NCBI RefSeq assembly: GCF_027359925.1 | Contig: NZ_CP114767.1 | Location: 2,480,001-2,544,000 of the forward strand | DNA length: 64,000 nt | Source of the DNA: Hymenobacter canadensis | GTDB lineage: Bacteria; Bacteroidota; Bacteroidia; Cytophagales; Hymenobacteraceae | Reading direction: 5' to 3' | Part shown: positions 24,101 through 33,034 of the stretch, one piece after another | Layout of the letters: each line of letters opens with the position of its first letter | Numbering within the stretch: the stretch's first letter is position 1 | The notes under the pieces: model-generated | The model's input: the letters and a program-made list of their open reading frames with translations, nothing else | The model's database searches: none | Told to the model about the DNA's origin: nothing | Made by a program: the position numbers and the translations under genes

Positions 24101-24856
24101 ATGGCAATCCTCGTTTTCTTTGTTGCCCACTACTATTTGTCGCTGTTCACGCAGACATTCTACCTGCACCGCTATGCGGCGCACAAGATGTTTACGATGA
24201 ATAAGTTCTGGGAGAAGTTCTTCTTCCTGTTCACCTACATCTGCCAGGGCTCATCATTCCTGTCGCCACGGGCGTACGCGCTGCTGCACCGCATGCACCA
24301 CGCCTACTCCGACACCGAAATGGACCCCCACTCGCCGCACTTCTCCTCGAATGCCTTTTCGATGATGTGGAAGACTAAGGTGATTTACAACGAAGTAGTG
24401 CTGGACACCCACGACGCCGCCAAGCGCTTCGAAGGCGACACGCCGGAGTGGAAATGGCTGGACAAGTTCGGGGGCACCGTGTATTCCCGCCTGGGCTGGG
24501 GCACGGTTTACGTCCTATTCTATATCAACTTCGCAACGGCCTGGTGGCAGTATCTGTTGCTGCCGGTTCACTTCCTGATGGGTCCCATCCACGGTGCCAT
24601 CGTAAACTGGGGCGGCCACAAATACGGCTACCAGAACTTCGACAACCACGACAAGTCGCGCAACACGCTGCCCTTCGACTTCCTGGCTTTTGGCGAGCTG
24701 TTCCAGAACAACCACCACAAGCTGCCGATGCGCGTGAACTTCGGCGTGAAGAAGTGGGAGCTGGACCCCACCTACTCCGTTATCTGGCTGCTCGATAAGG
24801 CCCGCATCGTGAAGGTGAAGCGGAAATGGCAGCAGCCGCTGCCCGTGGCCGCCTAA
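24101..24856 (+). CDS. Membrane fatty acid desaturase
   Basis: The 251-residue integral membrane enzyme has the three histidine boxes of the acyl-lipid/acyl-CoA desaturases: HRYAAH (23-28), HRMHH (63-67) and FQNNHH near 206-211, plus the extra NWGGHKYG histidine. They bind the di-iron centre that introduces a double bond in saturated acyl chains. At 251 residues it is a compact version without a cytochrome b5 domain. Likely role is membrane fluidity. It stands alone with its own promoter and a strong terminator. Confidence 0.92.
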   Translation: MAILVFFVAHYYLSLFTQTFYLHRYAAHKMFTMNKFWEKFFFLFTYICQGSSFLSPRAYALLHRMHHAYSDTEMDPHSPHFSSNAFSMMWKTKVIYNEVVLDTHDAAKRFEGDTPEWKWLDKFGGTVYSRLGWGTVYVLFYINFATAWWQYLLLPVHFLMGPIHGAIVNWGGHKYGYQNFDNHDKSRNTLPFDFLAFGELFQNNHHKLPMRVNFGVKKWELDPTYSVIWLLDKARIVKVKRKWQQPLPVAA

Positions 24857-24881
24857 TAACCGATATTTTGTTTGCCCCAAA

Positions 24882-24914
24882 AAGGCTGTTGCTGTCCGGC
24901 AACAGCCTTTTTTT
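24882..24914 (+). terminator. Terminator after the desaturase gene
   Basis: AAGGCTGTTGC pairs with GCAACAGCCTT around a short loop and is followed by a run of T residues. Confidence 0.9.
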
Positions 24915-24989
24915 TGCTATTCGGCGCCTGATTAAGGTTTCAGCACACAGCCAATCTGCGGAATGCTTTCAATCCGCCTAATATGTACC

Positions 24990-24997
24990 TACCTTTG
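24990..24997 (+). promoter_or_regulatory. -7 element of rpsP
   Basis: TACCTTTG, an exact TAnnTTTG match, 53 bases before the rpsP start codon. Confidence 0.65.
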
Positions 24998-25049
24998 CAC
25001 CTCATTTTCAACCAGACGCACGAGTTGCGTCGCTTAACCAACCCGGTTT

Positions 25050-25592
25050 ATGGCAGTTAAAATCCGCCTCGCCCGTCGTGGCCGCAAAAAGGCCGCTCAG
25101 TTCGACATCGTTGTTGCCGATTCGCGCGCTCCGCGTGATGGCCGTTTCATCGAGAAAATCGGTACCTACGATCCAAACACCAACCCCGCTTCCATCAACT
25201 TCGATGGCGAGAAGGCGTTTGACTGGATCATGAAAGGTGCCCAGCCTACCGACACGGTACGGGCTATGCTCTCTTACCGCGGCGTACTGTACCGCAAGCA
25301 CCTGCAGCTGGGTGTTATCAAAGGCGCCATTGCGCAGGACGTAGCCGACCAGCGCTACGCCGACTGGAAAGAGCAGAAAGACGCTAAAATCGAAGGCAAG
25401 CGCACCACTATCGGTACGGCCAAGGAAGAAGCTCGCAAGAGCGCTCTGGCTGCCGAATCGAAGGTGAAGGAAGCCCGCGCTGAGGCTATCCGCAAGAAAA
25501 ACACGCCCGCCCCAACGGAAGCTCCGGCTGCTGAAGGCGAAACCACCGAGGCAGAGGCTACGGCCGAAACCACGGACGAAGCCGGCGCTTAG
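25050..25592 (+). CDS. rpsP: 30S ribosomal protein S16 with C-terminal extension
   Basis: The first 80 or so residues are S16 ([26 protein letters not shown], then [16 protein letters not shown] and [18 protein letters not shown]). The remaining 100 residues are a Lys/Ala/Glu-rich helix followed by an acidic Thr/Glu/Ala tail ([18 protein letters not shown]); typical bacterial S16 has about 80-90 residues. Long S16 tails are usual in Bacteroidota. First gene of the rpsP, rimM, trmD, rplS ribosome group. Confidence 0.97.
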   Translation: MAVKIRLARRGRKKAAQFDIVVADSRAPRDGRFIEKIGTYDPNTNPASINFDGEKAFDWIMKGAQPTDTVRAMLSYRGVLYRKHLQLGVIKGAIAQDVADQRYADWKEQKDAKIEGKRTTIGTAKEEARKSALAAESKVKEARAEAIRKKNTPAPTEAPAAEGETTEAEATAETTDEAGA

Positions 25593-25605
25593 TTTTCTGG
25601 TGAAT

Positions 25606-25684
25606 AAGTAGTTAGGTGATTATGTGGCAAAGTGCGGTGGCCCATCCGGCCGGAGCAGTTTATCACGTAATCACCTAATCACTT
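25606..25684. repeat. Imperfect palindrome between rpsP and rimM
   Basis: Arms 25606-25626 and 25664-25684 pair over 21 bases with three mismatches (AAGTAGTTAGGTGATTATGTG against CACGTAATCACCTAATCACTT). It interrupts a gene order that is usually tight, 20 bases before the rimM start. Confidence 0.75.
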
Positions 25685-25704
25685 ACAGCCCTTATCCTCC
25701 GATT

Positions 25705-26286
25705 ATGACACTTGACGACTATTATCAGCTTGGCTCCATCGGGAAGCCACACGGCCTGAAAGGGTTTGTGATGGCCTTTCTCGACGTAGACGACCCGCAG
25801 GAGTACCGCAAGCTGAAATCGGTGTTGCTGGAGATGCCCACGGCACCCGGCAAGCTGGTGTCGTATGATGTGGAAAAGCTGCAGCCGCAGTCCAATGAGC
25901 GGGCCTTGCTCAAGCTCAAAGGTATCGACCGGATTGAGGAAGCCGAGCCCCTGCGCAACGCCAAGCTCTACCGTTCTCTGCAAGAGCTGCCGGCGCTGGC
26001 CGCCGACCAGTTCTACTTTCACGACGTCATCGGCTACACGGTGCTCGACGAGAAACTAGGGCAGTTGGGCACCGTGGAAACCTTCTACGAACTGCCTCAG
26101 CAGGACGTGCTGGCCATGCGCTATAAGGGCCAGGAAGTGCTGATTCCGGTGGTGGACGAGTTGGTGTCGCACGCCGACCAAGCTACCAAGACGCTGCACG
26201 TAACGCTGCCCGATGGGCTGTTGGACGTGTATCTGCAGCCTTCCTCGCGCGAGCAGGACGAGCCCGACGAAACCGAAGAAGCCTAG
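25705..26286 (+). CDS. rimM: Ribosome maturation factor RimM
   Basis: The 193-residue protein starts at 25705 ([20 protein letters not shown]); a longer frame would include palindrome sequence. The N-terminal RimM barrel ([18 protein letters not shown]) and C-terminal PRC-barrel ([20 protein letters not shown] ... [10 protein letters not shown]) are complete. RimM helps 30S head assembly, in other bacteria near S19. Acidic tail at the end. It sits 11 bases upstream of trmD, so the two are co-transcribed. Confidence 0.95.
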   Translation: MTLDDYYQLGSIGKPHGLKGFVMAFLDVDDPQEYRKLKSVLLEMPTAPGKLVSYDVEKLQPQSNERALLKLKGIDRIEEAEPLRNAKLYRSLQELPALAADQFYFHDVIGYTVLDEKLGQLGTVETFYELPQQDVLAMRYKGQEVLIPVVDELVSHADQATKTLHVTLPDGLLDVYLQPSSREQDEPDETEEA

Positions 26287-26297
26287 TTCCGGCCATC

Positions 26298-26975
26298 ATG
26301 CGCATCGACATCGTCACGTGTCAGCCGGATTTGCTGATCAGCCCCTTCGCGCACTCCATCGTGAAACGCGCGCAGGATAAAGGGCTGGTCGAAATTAAGC
26401 TGCATGATCTGCGCCGCTATGCCATCAACAAGCACGGCCAGATCGACGACTATGTGTTTGGCGGTGGCGCCGGCATGGTGTTGCGGGTAGAGCCCATTGC
26501 GGCCTGCTTCGACGCTTTGCTGGCCGAACGCAGCTACGATGCCATCATCTACTTGACGCCCGACGGGGAAACCCTGCGGCAGCCTCTGGCCAACCGCCTT
26601 TCCTTGGCGGGCAACTTGCTGCTGCTGTGCGGGCACTACAAAGGGGTTGATGAACGGATCCGGCAAGCCTATATCACCCACGAAATCAGCATCGGCGACT
26701 ACGTGCTGAGCGGGGGTGAGATGGGGGCGGCGGTGCTCGTGGATGCGGTGGTTCGGCTATTGCCCGGTGTGCTGGGCAACGAGGAATCAGCCCTCAGCGA
26801 CTCGTTTCAGGACAACCTGCTGGCCCCGCCCGTGTACACCCGCCCGGCGGAATGGCGCGGGCTGCCGGTTCCGGAAATCCTGCTCTCCGGCAACACCCCC
26901 AAAATTGACGTCTGGCGGCACGACCAGGCGCTGGAAAGAACCCAGCTCCGCCGCCCGGACTTACTAAATGGCTAG
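26298..26975 (+). CDS. trmD: tRNA (guanine-37-N1)-methyltransferase
   Basis: The 225-residue SPOUT-fold enzyme methylates G37 next to the anticodon with S-adenosylmethionine. Knot motifs are clear: [34 protein letters not shown] and [17 protein letters not shown], with the catalytic Asp of the family in the [12 protein letters not shown] region. Length is normal. It follows rimM by 11 bases. Confidence 0.96.
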   Translation: MRIDIVTCQPDLLISPFAHSIVKRAQDKGLVEIKLHDLRRYAINKHGQIDDYVFGGGAGMVLRVEPIAACFDALLAERSYDAIIYLTPDGETLRQPLANRLSLAGNLLLLCGHYKGVDERIRQAYITHEISIGDYVLSGGEMGAAVLVDAVVRLLPGVLGNEESALSDSFQDNLLAPPVYTRPAEWRGLPVPEILLSGNTPKIDVWRHDQALERTQLRRPDLLNG

Positions 26976-27083
26976 CTGAATTGAATTGTGAATTAGCTGC
27001 TCAGTTGCCTGCCCCGTGAACGGCCAAGCATTCAGCTATTTACCCATTCAATATTTCAGCTTGCAATCCTAAAAACAGAGGGC

Positions 27084-27091
27084 TATATTTG
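27084..27091 (+). promoter_or_regulatory. -7 element of rplS
   Basis: TATATTTG, an exact TAnnTTTG match, with a TTG 20 bases upstream at 27061-27063 as a possible -33 element. It lies 57 bases before the rplS start codon, so L19 can be made independently of trmD. Confidence 0.7.
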
Positions 27092-27147
27092 CACCTCTTT
27101 ACCCGAAACCCCAGACGGCGCGGCCGTCCTTCAAAGTTTTTTCAGCC

Positions 27148-27522
27148 ATGAGCGTACTACTCGATTTTATTCAGCAGGAATCCCAGGAGCGCCGCGCCAG
27201 CTTCCCCGCCTTTGCTGCCGGCGACACCGTTAACGTTCACGTTAAGATTCGCGAAGGCAACAAGGAGCGCGTACAGCAGTTCCAGGGCGTTGTAATCCAG
27301 CGCAAAAACAGCAACTCCAACGGCGAAACCTTCACCGTTCGTAAGATCTCCAACCAGATTGGTACCGAGCGTATCTTCCCACTGCTGTCGCCTAACATCG
27401 ACAAAGTGGAAGTAATCCGTCGCGGTAAAGTACGTCGTGCCCGTCTGTTCTACCTGCGTGGCCTGTCGGGCAAAGCAGCTCGTATCAAAGAGAAGCGTCG
27501 CACGGTGGTTGCGGCTGCTTAA
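27148..27522 (+). CDS. rplS: 50S ribosomal protein L19
   Basis: The 124-residue protein shows the L19 signature throughout: [52 protein letters not shown] and [21 protein letters not shown]19 lies at the 30S-50S interface. Length and sequence are ordinary. It has its own promoter and a strong terminator, closing the rpsP-rimM-trmD-rplS group. Confidence 0.98.
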   Translation: MSVLLDFIQQESQERRASFPAFAAGDTVNVHVKIREGNKERVQQFQGVVIQRKNSNSNGETFTVRKISNQIGTERIFPLLSPNIDKVEVIRRGKVRRARLFYLRGLSGKAARIKEKRRTVVAAA

Positions 27523-27545
27523 GCTTTACAGCTTACTCAATACGG

Positions 27546-27588
27546 CAACGGCCGGCTTTCCTCGCGGGAAGCCGGCCGTTGTCTTTTT
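27546..27588 (+). terminator. Terminator after rplS
   Basis: A 13-pair stem, CAACGGCCGGCTT with AAGCCGGCCGTTG, followed by GTCTTTTTG. Confidence 0.88.
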
Positions 27589-27613
27589 GCGGCCAGCCAT
27601 TTGCATTGGCCCA

Positions 27614-27654
27614 CAAAAAAAGAGGCGCTTCCCTGCGGAAGCGCCTCTTTTTTA
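27614..27654. terminator. Bidirectional terminator between rplS and a small minus-strand gene
   Basis: AAAAGAGGCGCTT-CCCTGCGG-AAGCGCCTCTTTT has A and T tracts on both sides and lies 20 bases after the minus-strand stop codon at 27674. Confidence 0.85.
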
Positions 27655-27673
27655 ATCTATGCTTAGCCTGAAC

Positions 27674-28060
27674 CTACTCGGCCGACTGCGCACCCGACAT
27701 CTGCTTGGCAGCAGCGGTCAGGGCGTCGCCCAGCTTGGTCACGCGCTCGGCAGTGTTGGGGTTTTCGGCGAATACGGCCGATTTGGTGGTGTTGGTGCCG
27801 AGGCGGGCCAGCAGCTTGCCTACCAGGTCCTTGTCGATGCCGCCACCGTTGAAGTGGGCCTTCAGGTCCTGCAGGTCTACTACAATCTGGTGCAGCTCAG
27901 GGTTGTTGACATCCTTCAGATCTTCAATCCAGCGCTGGAAGTGGTTGTCGATGCCGGAACGATCCGCTTCTTCCTGCAGGTCGCTGCCGAGGATTTTTAC
28001 GGCGCCGTCGAGGTGGTTCTGGTGCTGGGTGTCGTCTTTGGGCTGCTTATGGAATGACAT
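27674..28060 (-). CDS. Small uncharacterised helical protein
   Basis: The 128-residue product (MSFHKQPKDDTQHQNHLDGA) is charged and helical, with no signal peptide, membrane segment or cysteine. Segments DNHFQRWIEDLKDVNNPEL and HQIVVDLQDLKAHFNGGGID look like an amphipathic helical bundle. I do not recognise a family. It ends at a strong terminator and its upstream gap leads to the divergent M1 peptidase gene, so it is a single-gene unit. Confidence 0.65.
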   Translation of the reverse strand: MSFHKQPKDDTQHQNHLDGAVKILGSDLQEEADRSGIDNHFQRWIEDLKDVNNPELHQIVVDLQDLKAHFNGGGIDKDLVGKLLARLGTNTTKSAVFAENPNTAERVTKLGDALTAAAKQMSGAQSAE

Positions 28061-28218
28061 GTCGGAGAAATTTGGCTGCCGGCACTAGGCGGCAGGGTGA
28101 AACATATGGGCCAACAAACGCAAGGGGTTAAGGAAAGGTTATGCCACGGCCGGGCCGCAATACGCAGCAGACCCTTACTTTCGTTTCCTGTTTGTCGTTT
28201 CGCCTGTTGCTGCTTTGT

Positions 28219-31200
28219 ATGAAAAAATTTCTGGTTGGCTGTAGCCTGTTGCTCCTGCCCCTTTGCGCTGCGGCGCAGCCCTCGGCACCGGCCCGAAGCG
28301 CGGCCGCCTACTGGCAGCAGCAGGTCAGCTACTCCATCGACGTCACGCTCGATGACAAGCAGCACCAGCTGACAGGCCGCGAGGAGCTGGTGTACACCAA
28401 CAACTCGCCCGACGCGCTGCCCTTCATCTGGTTTCATCTGTGGCCGAATGCCTACCGCGACGACAACACGGCCTTCGCCCGGCAGCAGCTACGCAACGGC
28501 AGCCGCAAGTTTCACTTCGCCACCCCAGAGCAGCGCGGCTACATCGATCAGCTCGACTTCCAGGTGAACGGCCAGCCGGCCAAGCTGGAGCTGGACCCTG
28601 AGAACCCCGACATGGCCAAGTTGCTGCTGCCGCAACGGCTGGCGCCCGGGGCCAGCGCCACCATCAGCACGCCGTTTCGGGTGAAGATTCCCGATTCTTT
28701 CTCACGCTTCGGCCACGTCGAGCAGAGCTACCAGATTACGCAATGGTACCCCAAGCCGGCCGTGTACGACCGGCGCGGCTGGCACGTCATGCCCTACCTC
28801 GACCAGGGCGAATTCTATTCGGAGTTCGGCTCGTTTGACGTGCGCATCACGCTGCCGGCCAACTACACAGTAGGCGCCACGGGCGTACTCCAGAACCCCG
28901 AGGAGCAGCAGCGCCTGCGCCAGCTGGCAGCAGTAGAGCTTCCTATAAACGGAAATTCCAGCACGCCTCCTCAGTCCATGAAAGCCGAGCCCGACCTGAC
29001 GTTCCCGGTTTCGGTGGCCGAAACCAAAACCCTGCGCTACGTGCAGGACAGGGTCCACGACTTCGCCTGGTTTGCCGACAAGCGCTTCAACGTGCGGAAA
29101 AGCGCCGTGACGCTGCCCTCGGGCCGCGTGGTGGATACGTGGGTGATGTTCACCAACAAGGAGGCGGAGAAGTGGGTGAAAGGCCTGCAGGACGTGGATT
29201 CGGCGGTGGTGTACTACTCGCGCTGGGTGGGCGAGTACCCGTATAGCGCCGCTACAGCCGTAGATGGCGCCCTAAGCGCCGGCTCGGGCATGGAGTACCC
29301 GATGGTGACCGTCACGCAACCCTCGGCCATTGTGCACGAGGTGGGCCACAACTGGTTCTATGGCATCCTGGGCACCAACGAGCGGGACTTTGCCTGGATG
29401 GACGAGGGCGTGAACTCCTACGTGGAAAACCGCGTGGCGTCCCGCAACGGCGAGCAGGCCGGCGGCCTGCTGGGTTTGCCCACCAAAGGCGCCGGGGCCG
29501 CTGCCCTTACTCTCGACGGCCTGCCCGAAGCCGCCCTCAACTACATTCCGTACCAAGCCGTAGCCAGCCGCAGCCTCGATCAGCCCGTCACCAACTTCGC
29601 CTCCGCCGACTACGGCAAGCTCAACTACGGCATCATCGTGTACGGCAAAACGGCCTCGCTGCTGCAGTACCTGGCGGGCTACCTGGGCCAGGTGAAGTTC
29701 GATGAGGCCATGCAGGCATACTACACCCGCTGGCAGTTCCGCCACCCCTACCCCGAGGATATGCAGGCCGTGTTCGAGGAAGTGGCGGGCCAGAAGCTCG
29801 GCTGGTTCTTCAATGACATGCTCAACGGCCAGAACCGCTACAACGCCGTGCTGTCGAAGTCGAAGCTGGAGAAGGGCCAGCGCAAGGTGCTGATCCGCAA
29901 CGACTCGCCGGCGCCGTTTCCGTTTCCGGTAGCCAGCCTCGACGCCAACGGCCGGGTGCTGGAAACCCAGTGGACCAAGCCCTTCGCCCGCACCGATGAG
30001 TCGGACGATGCTGTGCTGCGCTTCCGCGACGAAAACGTGGCCAGCCTAGTGGTCGACCCCGACTACCTCACGCCCCAGCTTAACCGCCGCGACGACCACC
30101 TGCGCACCACCGGCTCGTTCCGGGCGCTGGAGCGCATCCGGCTGCGGCCCCTGCTCAGCCCCGAGCGCTGGGATCAGGCCGCCATCAACTGGCTGCCGGT
30201 GGTGGGGGCCAACACGTCGGATAAGTTTATGCTGGGCGCGGCTTTCTACAACAGTCTGCTCAACGTCAAGAAGTTCAGCTACCTGGTCATGCCCATGTAC
30301 AGCTTCAACCAGAAGGAGCTGAACGGCATCGGGATGCTGAACCTCAATATTCTGCCGGAGCGCATTACGCGCCGGGCCGTAGTGGGCGTGCAGTTTCAGC
30401 GTTTTGAGCGCTACCAGAAGGTGGAACCCAGCCTGACGCTGTCGTTCCCGCACTCGGCCTTCAACGCGCCGCAGCACACCGTGAAGCTGGCGAATACGGC
30501 CATTGAAAACCAGGACGCCGGCACCACCAGCAGCATTCAGTCGCTGGAGTACGGTTTCCGGGCCGGCAACGCCCTCTACCGCTGGGATGCCCACGCCGAG
30601 TTCAACTACCTCACCCCCGACCTGGCCAACGACAACGTGCGCGCCGATGCGGCGCTGCTGCGGGCCGAGGCCAGCTACCTGCGTTACTACTCGCCCAAAA
30701 AGACCTTTTCGGTGCGCGTGTTCGGCGGGGCCTTCCTCAACAAGGCCAACGACACGCCTTTCGTCATCGGGCTGAGCGGCAGCCCCGACTACCGCCGCCA
30801 GACTGTCTTCCTGGACCGGCAGCAGATTTCGCCCAGCCTGGCCGCCCAACAGCACCAGTTTGATGGCCGCGACGGCGCTTTCAAGGCCTATCTGCCCGCC
30901 AGCAGCAGCCGCTGGCTTACTACCCTCAATCTTCAGGCCGATCTGCCCGTGACGCCGTTCGGGGTGTTTGCTGACTTCGGCATGACCAAGGAGCAGAACC
31001 GCGTAGCCGCCGGCCGCAGCCCGCAGCGGGCCTACTACGATGCCGGCCTGTCGTTGCCGCTGTTCAACAAGCTGCTGAGCTTCTACCTGCCGCTGGCCGG
31101 CTCGCAGTACGAAAACGGCCTGCCCGGCAGCCGCCGCGCCCTCACCAACCAGCTCCGCTTTGTGCTGCGCCTCGACCAGCTCAGCCCCTTCCGGCTGCTG

Positions 31201-31221
31201 GACGAGCAGCTGGCCCAGTAA
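28219..31221 (+). CDS. M1 family metallopeptidase (gluzincin aminopeptidase-like)
   Basis: The 1000-residue protein starts at 28219 with a signal peptide (MKKFLVGCSLLLLPLCAAAQ). After the M1 N-terminal beta domain come the substrate motif GSGMEYPMVTVTQPS (in place of GAMEN) and the zinc site HEVGHNWFYG with the second Glu in DEGVNSYVE. The C-terminal 400 residues are beta-rich and end in repeated Arg/Leu-rich strands, a form seen in Bacteroidota M1 peptidases. It would remove N-terminal residues from peptides outside the cytoplasm. A pyrophosphatase-like lipoprotein gene follows after 10 bases and is probably co-transcribed. Confidence 0.9.
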   Translation: MKKFLVGCSLLLLPLCAAAQPSAPARSAAAYWQQQVSYSIDVTLDDKQHQLTGREELVYTNNSPDALPFIWFHLWPNAYRDDNTAFARQQLRNGSRKFHFATPEQRGYIDQLDFQVNGQPAKLELDPENPDMAKLLLPQRLAPGASATISTPFRVKIPDSFSRFGHVEQSYQITQWYPKPAVYDRRGWHVMPYLDQGEFYSEFGSFDVRITLPANYTVGATGVLQNPEEQQRLRQLAAVELPINGNSSTPPQSMKAEPDLTFPVSVAETKTLRYVQDRVHDFAWFADKRFNVRKSAVTLPSGRVVDTWVMFTNKEAEKWVKGLQDVDSAVVYYSRWVGEYPYSAATAVDGALSAGSGMEYPMVTVTQPSAIVHEVGHNWFYGILGTNERDFAWMDEGVNSYVENRVASRNGEQAGGLLGLPTKGAGAAALTLDGLPEAALNYIPYQAVASRSLDQPVTNFASADYGKLNYGIIVYGKTASLLQYLAGYLGQVKFDEAMQAYYTRWQFRHPYPEDMQAVFEEVAGQKLGWFFNDMLNGQNRYNAVLSKSKLEKGQRKVLIRNDSPAPFPFPVASLDANGRVLETQWTKPFARTDESDDAVLRFRDENVASLVVDPDYLTPQLNRRDDHLRTTGSFRALERIRLRPLLSPERWDQAAINWLPVVGANTSDKFMLGAAFYNSLLNVKKFSYLVMPMYSFNQKELNGIGMLNLNILPERITRRAVVGVQFQRFERYQKVEPSLTLSFPHSAFNAPQHTVKLANTAIENQDAGTTSSIQSLEYGFRAGNALYRWDAHAEFNYLTPDLANDNVRADAALLRAEASYLRYYSPKKTFSVRVFGGAFLNKANDTPFVIGLSGSPDYRRQTVFLDRQQISPSLAAQQHQFDGRDGAFKAYLPASSSRWLTTLNLQADLPVTPFGVFADFGMTKEQNRVAAGRSPQRAYYDAGLSLPLFNKLLSFYLPLAGSQYENGLPGSRRALTNQLRFVLRLDQLSPFRLLDEQLAQ

Positions 31222-31231
31222 CCGCTAGCGT

Positions 31232-31825
31232 ATGCGCCTTTCCGCTTTGCTGACCCTCACCGCGCTGGCCGCCGCGCCGCTCACCGGCTGCCAGACCCGC
31301 CCCGACGACCTGCCGACCTTCTCGCAGGAGCGCAAGCTGCTGCAGGTGGTGGTGGAAATGCCCGCCGGCACCAACCGCGCCCAGCGCTACGACGCCACCC
31401 AGCACCAGTTCGTGCCCGAGCGCCGCGCCGGCCTCGACCACGTGGTGGAGTTTCTGCCCTGTCCCGGCAACAGCGGCTTCATCCCGGGCACGTTCACCAA
31501 TGCACCTTCGGCCCGGCCCCTGGCGGCGCTGGTGCTCTGCGAAGCGCAGCCGGCCGGCACCGTGCTGGAGGTGCTGCCCATCGGCCTCGTCACACTCGAC
31601 GACAACGGCCTCATGCGCCCCATCGTGCTGGCCGTGCCGGCCCGGCCCAGCCAGCAGATTCTGCCGGCCGTGGTCAGCTGGCAGGACCTGACTTCGCGCT
31701 ACCCCGGGGCCCGGGAGGTGCTGCGGCAGTGGTTTCAGCACCAGGGCCGGCCGGGCGAAGTGCGCATCGTGAGCTGGAAAGATGAGAAAGCCGCCGAGCA
31801 GCAGGTGCGCCAGGCCATGAACTAG
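31232..31825 (+). CDS. Pyrophosphatase-like lipoprotein, active site lost
   Basis: The 197-residue product has a lipobox (ALAAAPLTGC, Cys20) and then the fold sequence of type I inorganic pyrophosphatase: LQVVVEMPAGTNRAQRYDAT, VVEFLPCPGNSGFIPGTFTN, TVLEVLPIGLVTLDDNG and PIVLAVPA. The metal-binding DGDPxD motif that should follow PGT is replaced by APSARPLAAL, the GNYGF tyrosine is Ser, and the Asp-x-Lys of the EDAKLVAVP motif is absent. It is therefore very unlikely to hydrolyse pyrophosphate. A related Bacteroidota group of lipoprotein pyrophosphatases keeps the motif. It lies 10 bases after the M1 peptidase gene. Confidence 0.85.
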   Translation: MRLSALLTLTALAAAPLTGCQTRPDDLPTFSQERKLLQVVVEMPAGTNRAQRYDATQHQFVPERRAGLDHVVEFLPCPGNSGFIPGTFTNAPSARPLAALVLCEAQPAGTVLEVLPIGLVTLDDNGLMRPIVLAVPARPSQQILPAVVSWQDLTSRYPGAREVLRQWFQHQGRPGEVRIVSWKDEKAAEQQVRQAMN

Positions 31826-31931
31826 AATCGCTGATTTGCGCTGATGGAAGTGATTTCGCTGATTTTTTTTGACTGGTAACTGCGTGGCGCTGTTACCACG
31901 CTCGAAACCTGACCGGATGATAGTACTCAGG

Positions 31932-31969
31932 CAACTCCAGGCAGCACACTACAACTCCAGGCAGCACAC
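31932..31969. repeat. Two tandem copies of an 18-base unit
   Basis: CAACTCCAGGCAGCACAC occurs at 31932-31949 and again at 31952-31969, a 20-base period. No coding or regulatory meaning is evident. Confidence 0.8.
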
Positions 31970-31972
31970 CAC

Positions 31973-32003
31973 AAAAAAAGCCGCCCTGCAGGGGCGGCTT
32001 TTT
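31973..32003. terminator. Bidirectional terminator between convergent genes
   Basis: AAAAA-GCCGCCC-TGCAG-GGGCGGC-TTTTT with A and T tracts on both sides, between the pyrophosphatase-like gene (plus) and the gene ending at 32070 (minus). Confidence 0.85.
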
Positions 32004-32069
32004 GTTTTCGTTGGTGATTTCACGAACTAAAAAATCAGCGAAATCACCTCCATCAGCGAGAATCAGTGA

Positions 32070-32777
32070 TTACTCGATTTTGGTCATGCGCTCCTTCACG
32101 GCTTCCAGCGCTACGCGCATGTTCACAATGTCGGCGCGGGCAGCTTCCTGCTCTTTCAGGTTCAGGTCGATCAGGTTGTTGTACTGCAGCAATTCAGCGG
32201 CGTTCTGGGCCAGCTGCTGCTGGATTTCCGACTTGCGCAGCTTGTTCTTTTCAATGTCCTTCTTGATGGCATCCGACTTCTGGATAACCGCCATGTGGTT
32301 GTTCTGCGACGACACGAGCGAGCGTTCGGCTTCGGCTACCTGTACGGCCAAGTCTTCGCGGTACAACATGCGGGCGAAATCCTTGAGGTATTTCTCGGCC
32401 GATTTCCACTGCACGGGCGTGGCATCCTTGCCCAGGTAGGCGTTGCCCAGGTCGATAGACCACCATACCGACGTGCCGGTTGGCGTGGCATCCACCTTGC
32501 TGATTACGCGGATGGGGGTTTTGGAGACGTCTTCAATCACGACACCGTCCATGGAGTAAACGCCCTTATCGGCTTTCACTTTGCTGCCGAACTGCGTGTC
32601 GAGCTGCTTTTTCCAGGAATCATCAACCCGCTTGCTATCCAGCTGAATCGTAACCCGTTGGCCTTTGCGCGGAATGCCTTTGATGGCCATATCCGTCTCA
32701 TCGACGGGGGATTTCTGCGCGTAGCCAGTCACCGACAGCACTAACATCAGCAGAGAGAGGAGTACGCCTTTTTTCAT
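32070..32777 (-). CDS. Uncharacterised secreted protein with coiled-coil C-terminal half
   Basis: The 235-residue protein has a signal peptide (MKKGVLLSLLMLVLSVTGYAQ). Residues 22-130 form a mixed alpha/beta domain (GIPRKGQRVTIQLDSKRVDD ... SVWWSIDLGNAYLGKD), and 130-235 are a long coiled coil (QKSDAIKKDIEKNKLRKSEI). No catalytic motif is seen and I do not recognise a named family. It has an exact TAnnTTTG promoter match at 32838-32845 and stands alone. Confidence 0.75.
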   Translation of the reverse strand: MKKGVLLSLLMLVLSVTGYAQKSPVDETDMAIKGIPRKGQRVTIQLDSKRVDDSWKKQLDTQFGSKVKADKGVYSMDGVVIEDVSKTPIRVISKVDATPTGTSVWWSIDLGNAYLGKDATPVQWKSAEKYLKDFARMLYREDLAVQVAEAERSLVSSQNNHMAVIQKSDAIKKDIEKNKLRKSEIQQQLAQNAAELLQYNNLIDLNLKEQEAARADIVNMRVALEAVKERMTKIE

Positions 32778-32837
32778 GTGTATGAGGTAGTTAAGAGGGG
32801 ATTCTCAATTATGTCCGGTTTTCCTATTCCGGCTCAC

Positions 32838-32845
32838 CAAATTTA
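32838..32845 (-). promoter_or_regulatory. -7 element of gene 32070-32777
   Basis: TAAATTTG on the minus strand, an exact TAnnTTTG match, 60 bases before the ATG. The gap 32846-33034 is AT-rich and should carry the divergent pterin-gene promoter as well. Confidence 0.5.
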
Positions 32846-33034
32846 ACCACTGCTATTTCATCTGCCTATGGGCTCTAAGCTTTTTTTCGGCTGGAATACA
32901 CTTTTATTAAATAGGTTATATTGAATACTGTTTAACTACTAAAAATACTATTTGTTAAGGCTATTCGCTGCCCGTCTGATATATTGGCTGATGCGTATGC
33001 TGAACAAAAGCAATTCTTCCCGGTTTGCCCAACT

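Larger units (their letters stand above)
31831..32066. repeat. Palindrome with far-apart arms, GTGATTTCGCTGATTTTTT family
   Basis: Arms 31831-31868 and 32029-32066 pair over 38 bases with three mismatches. They flank about 160 bases that contain a 20-bp direct repeat and a bidirectional terminator. The right arm ends 3 bases before the stop codon of the minus-strand gene. Confidence 0.85.
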
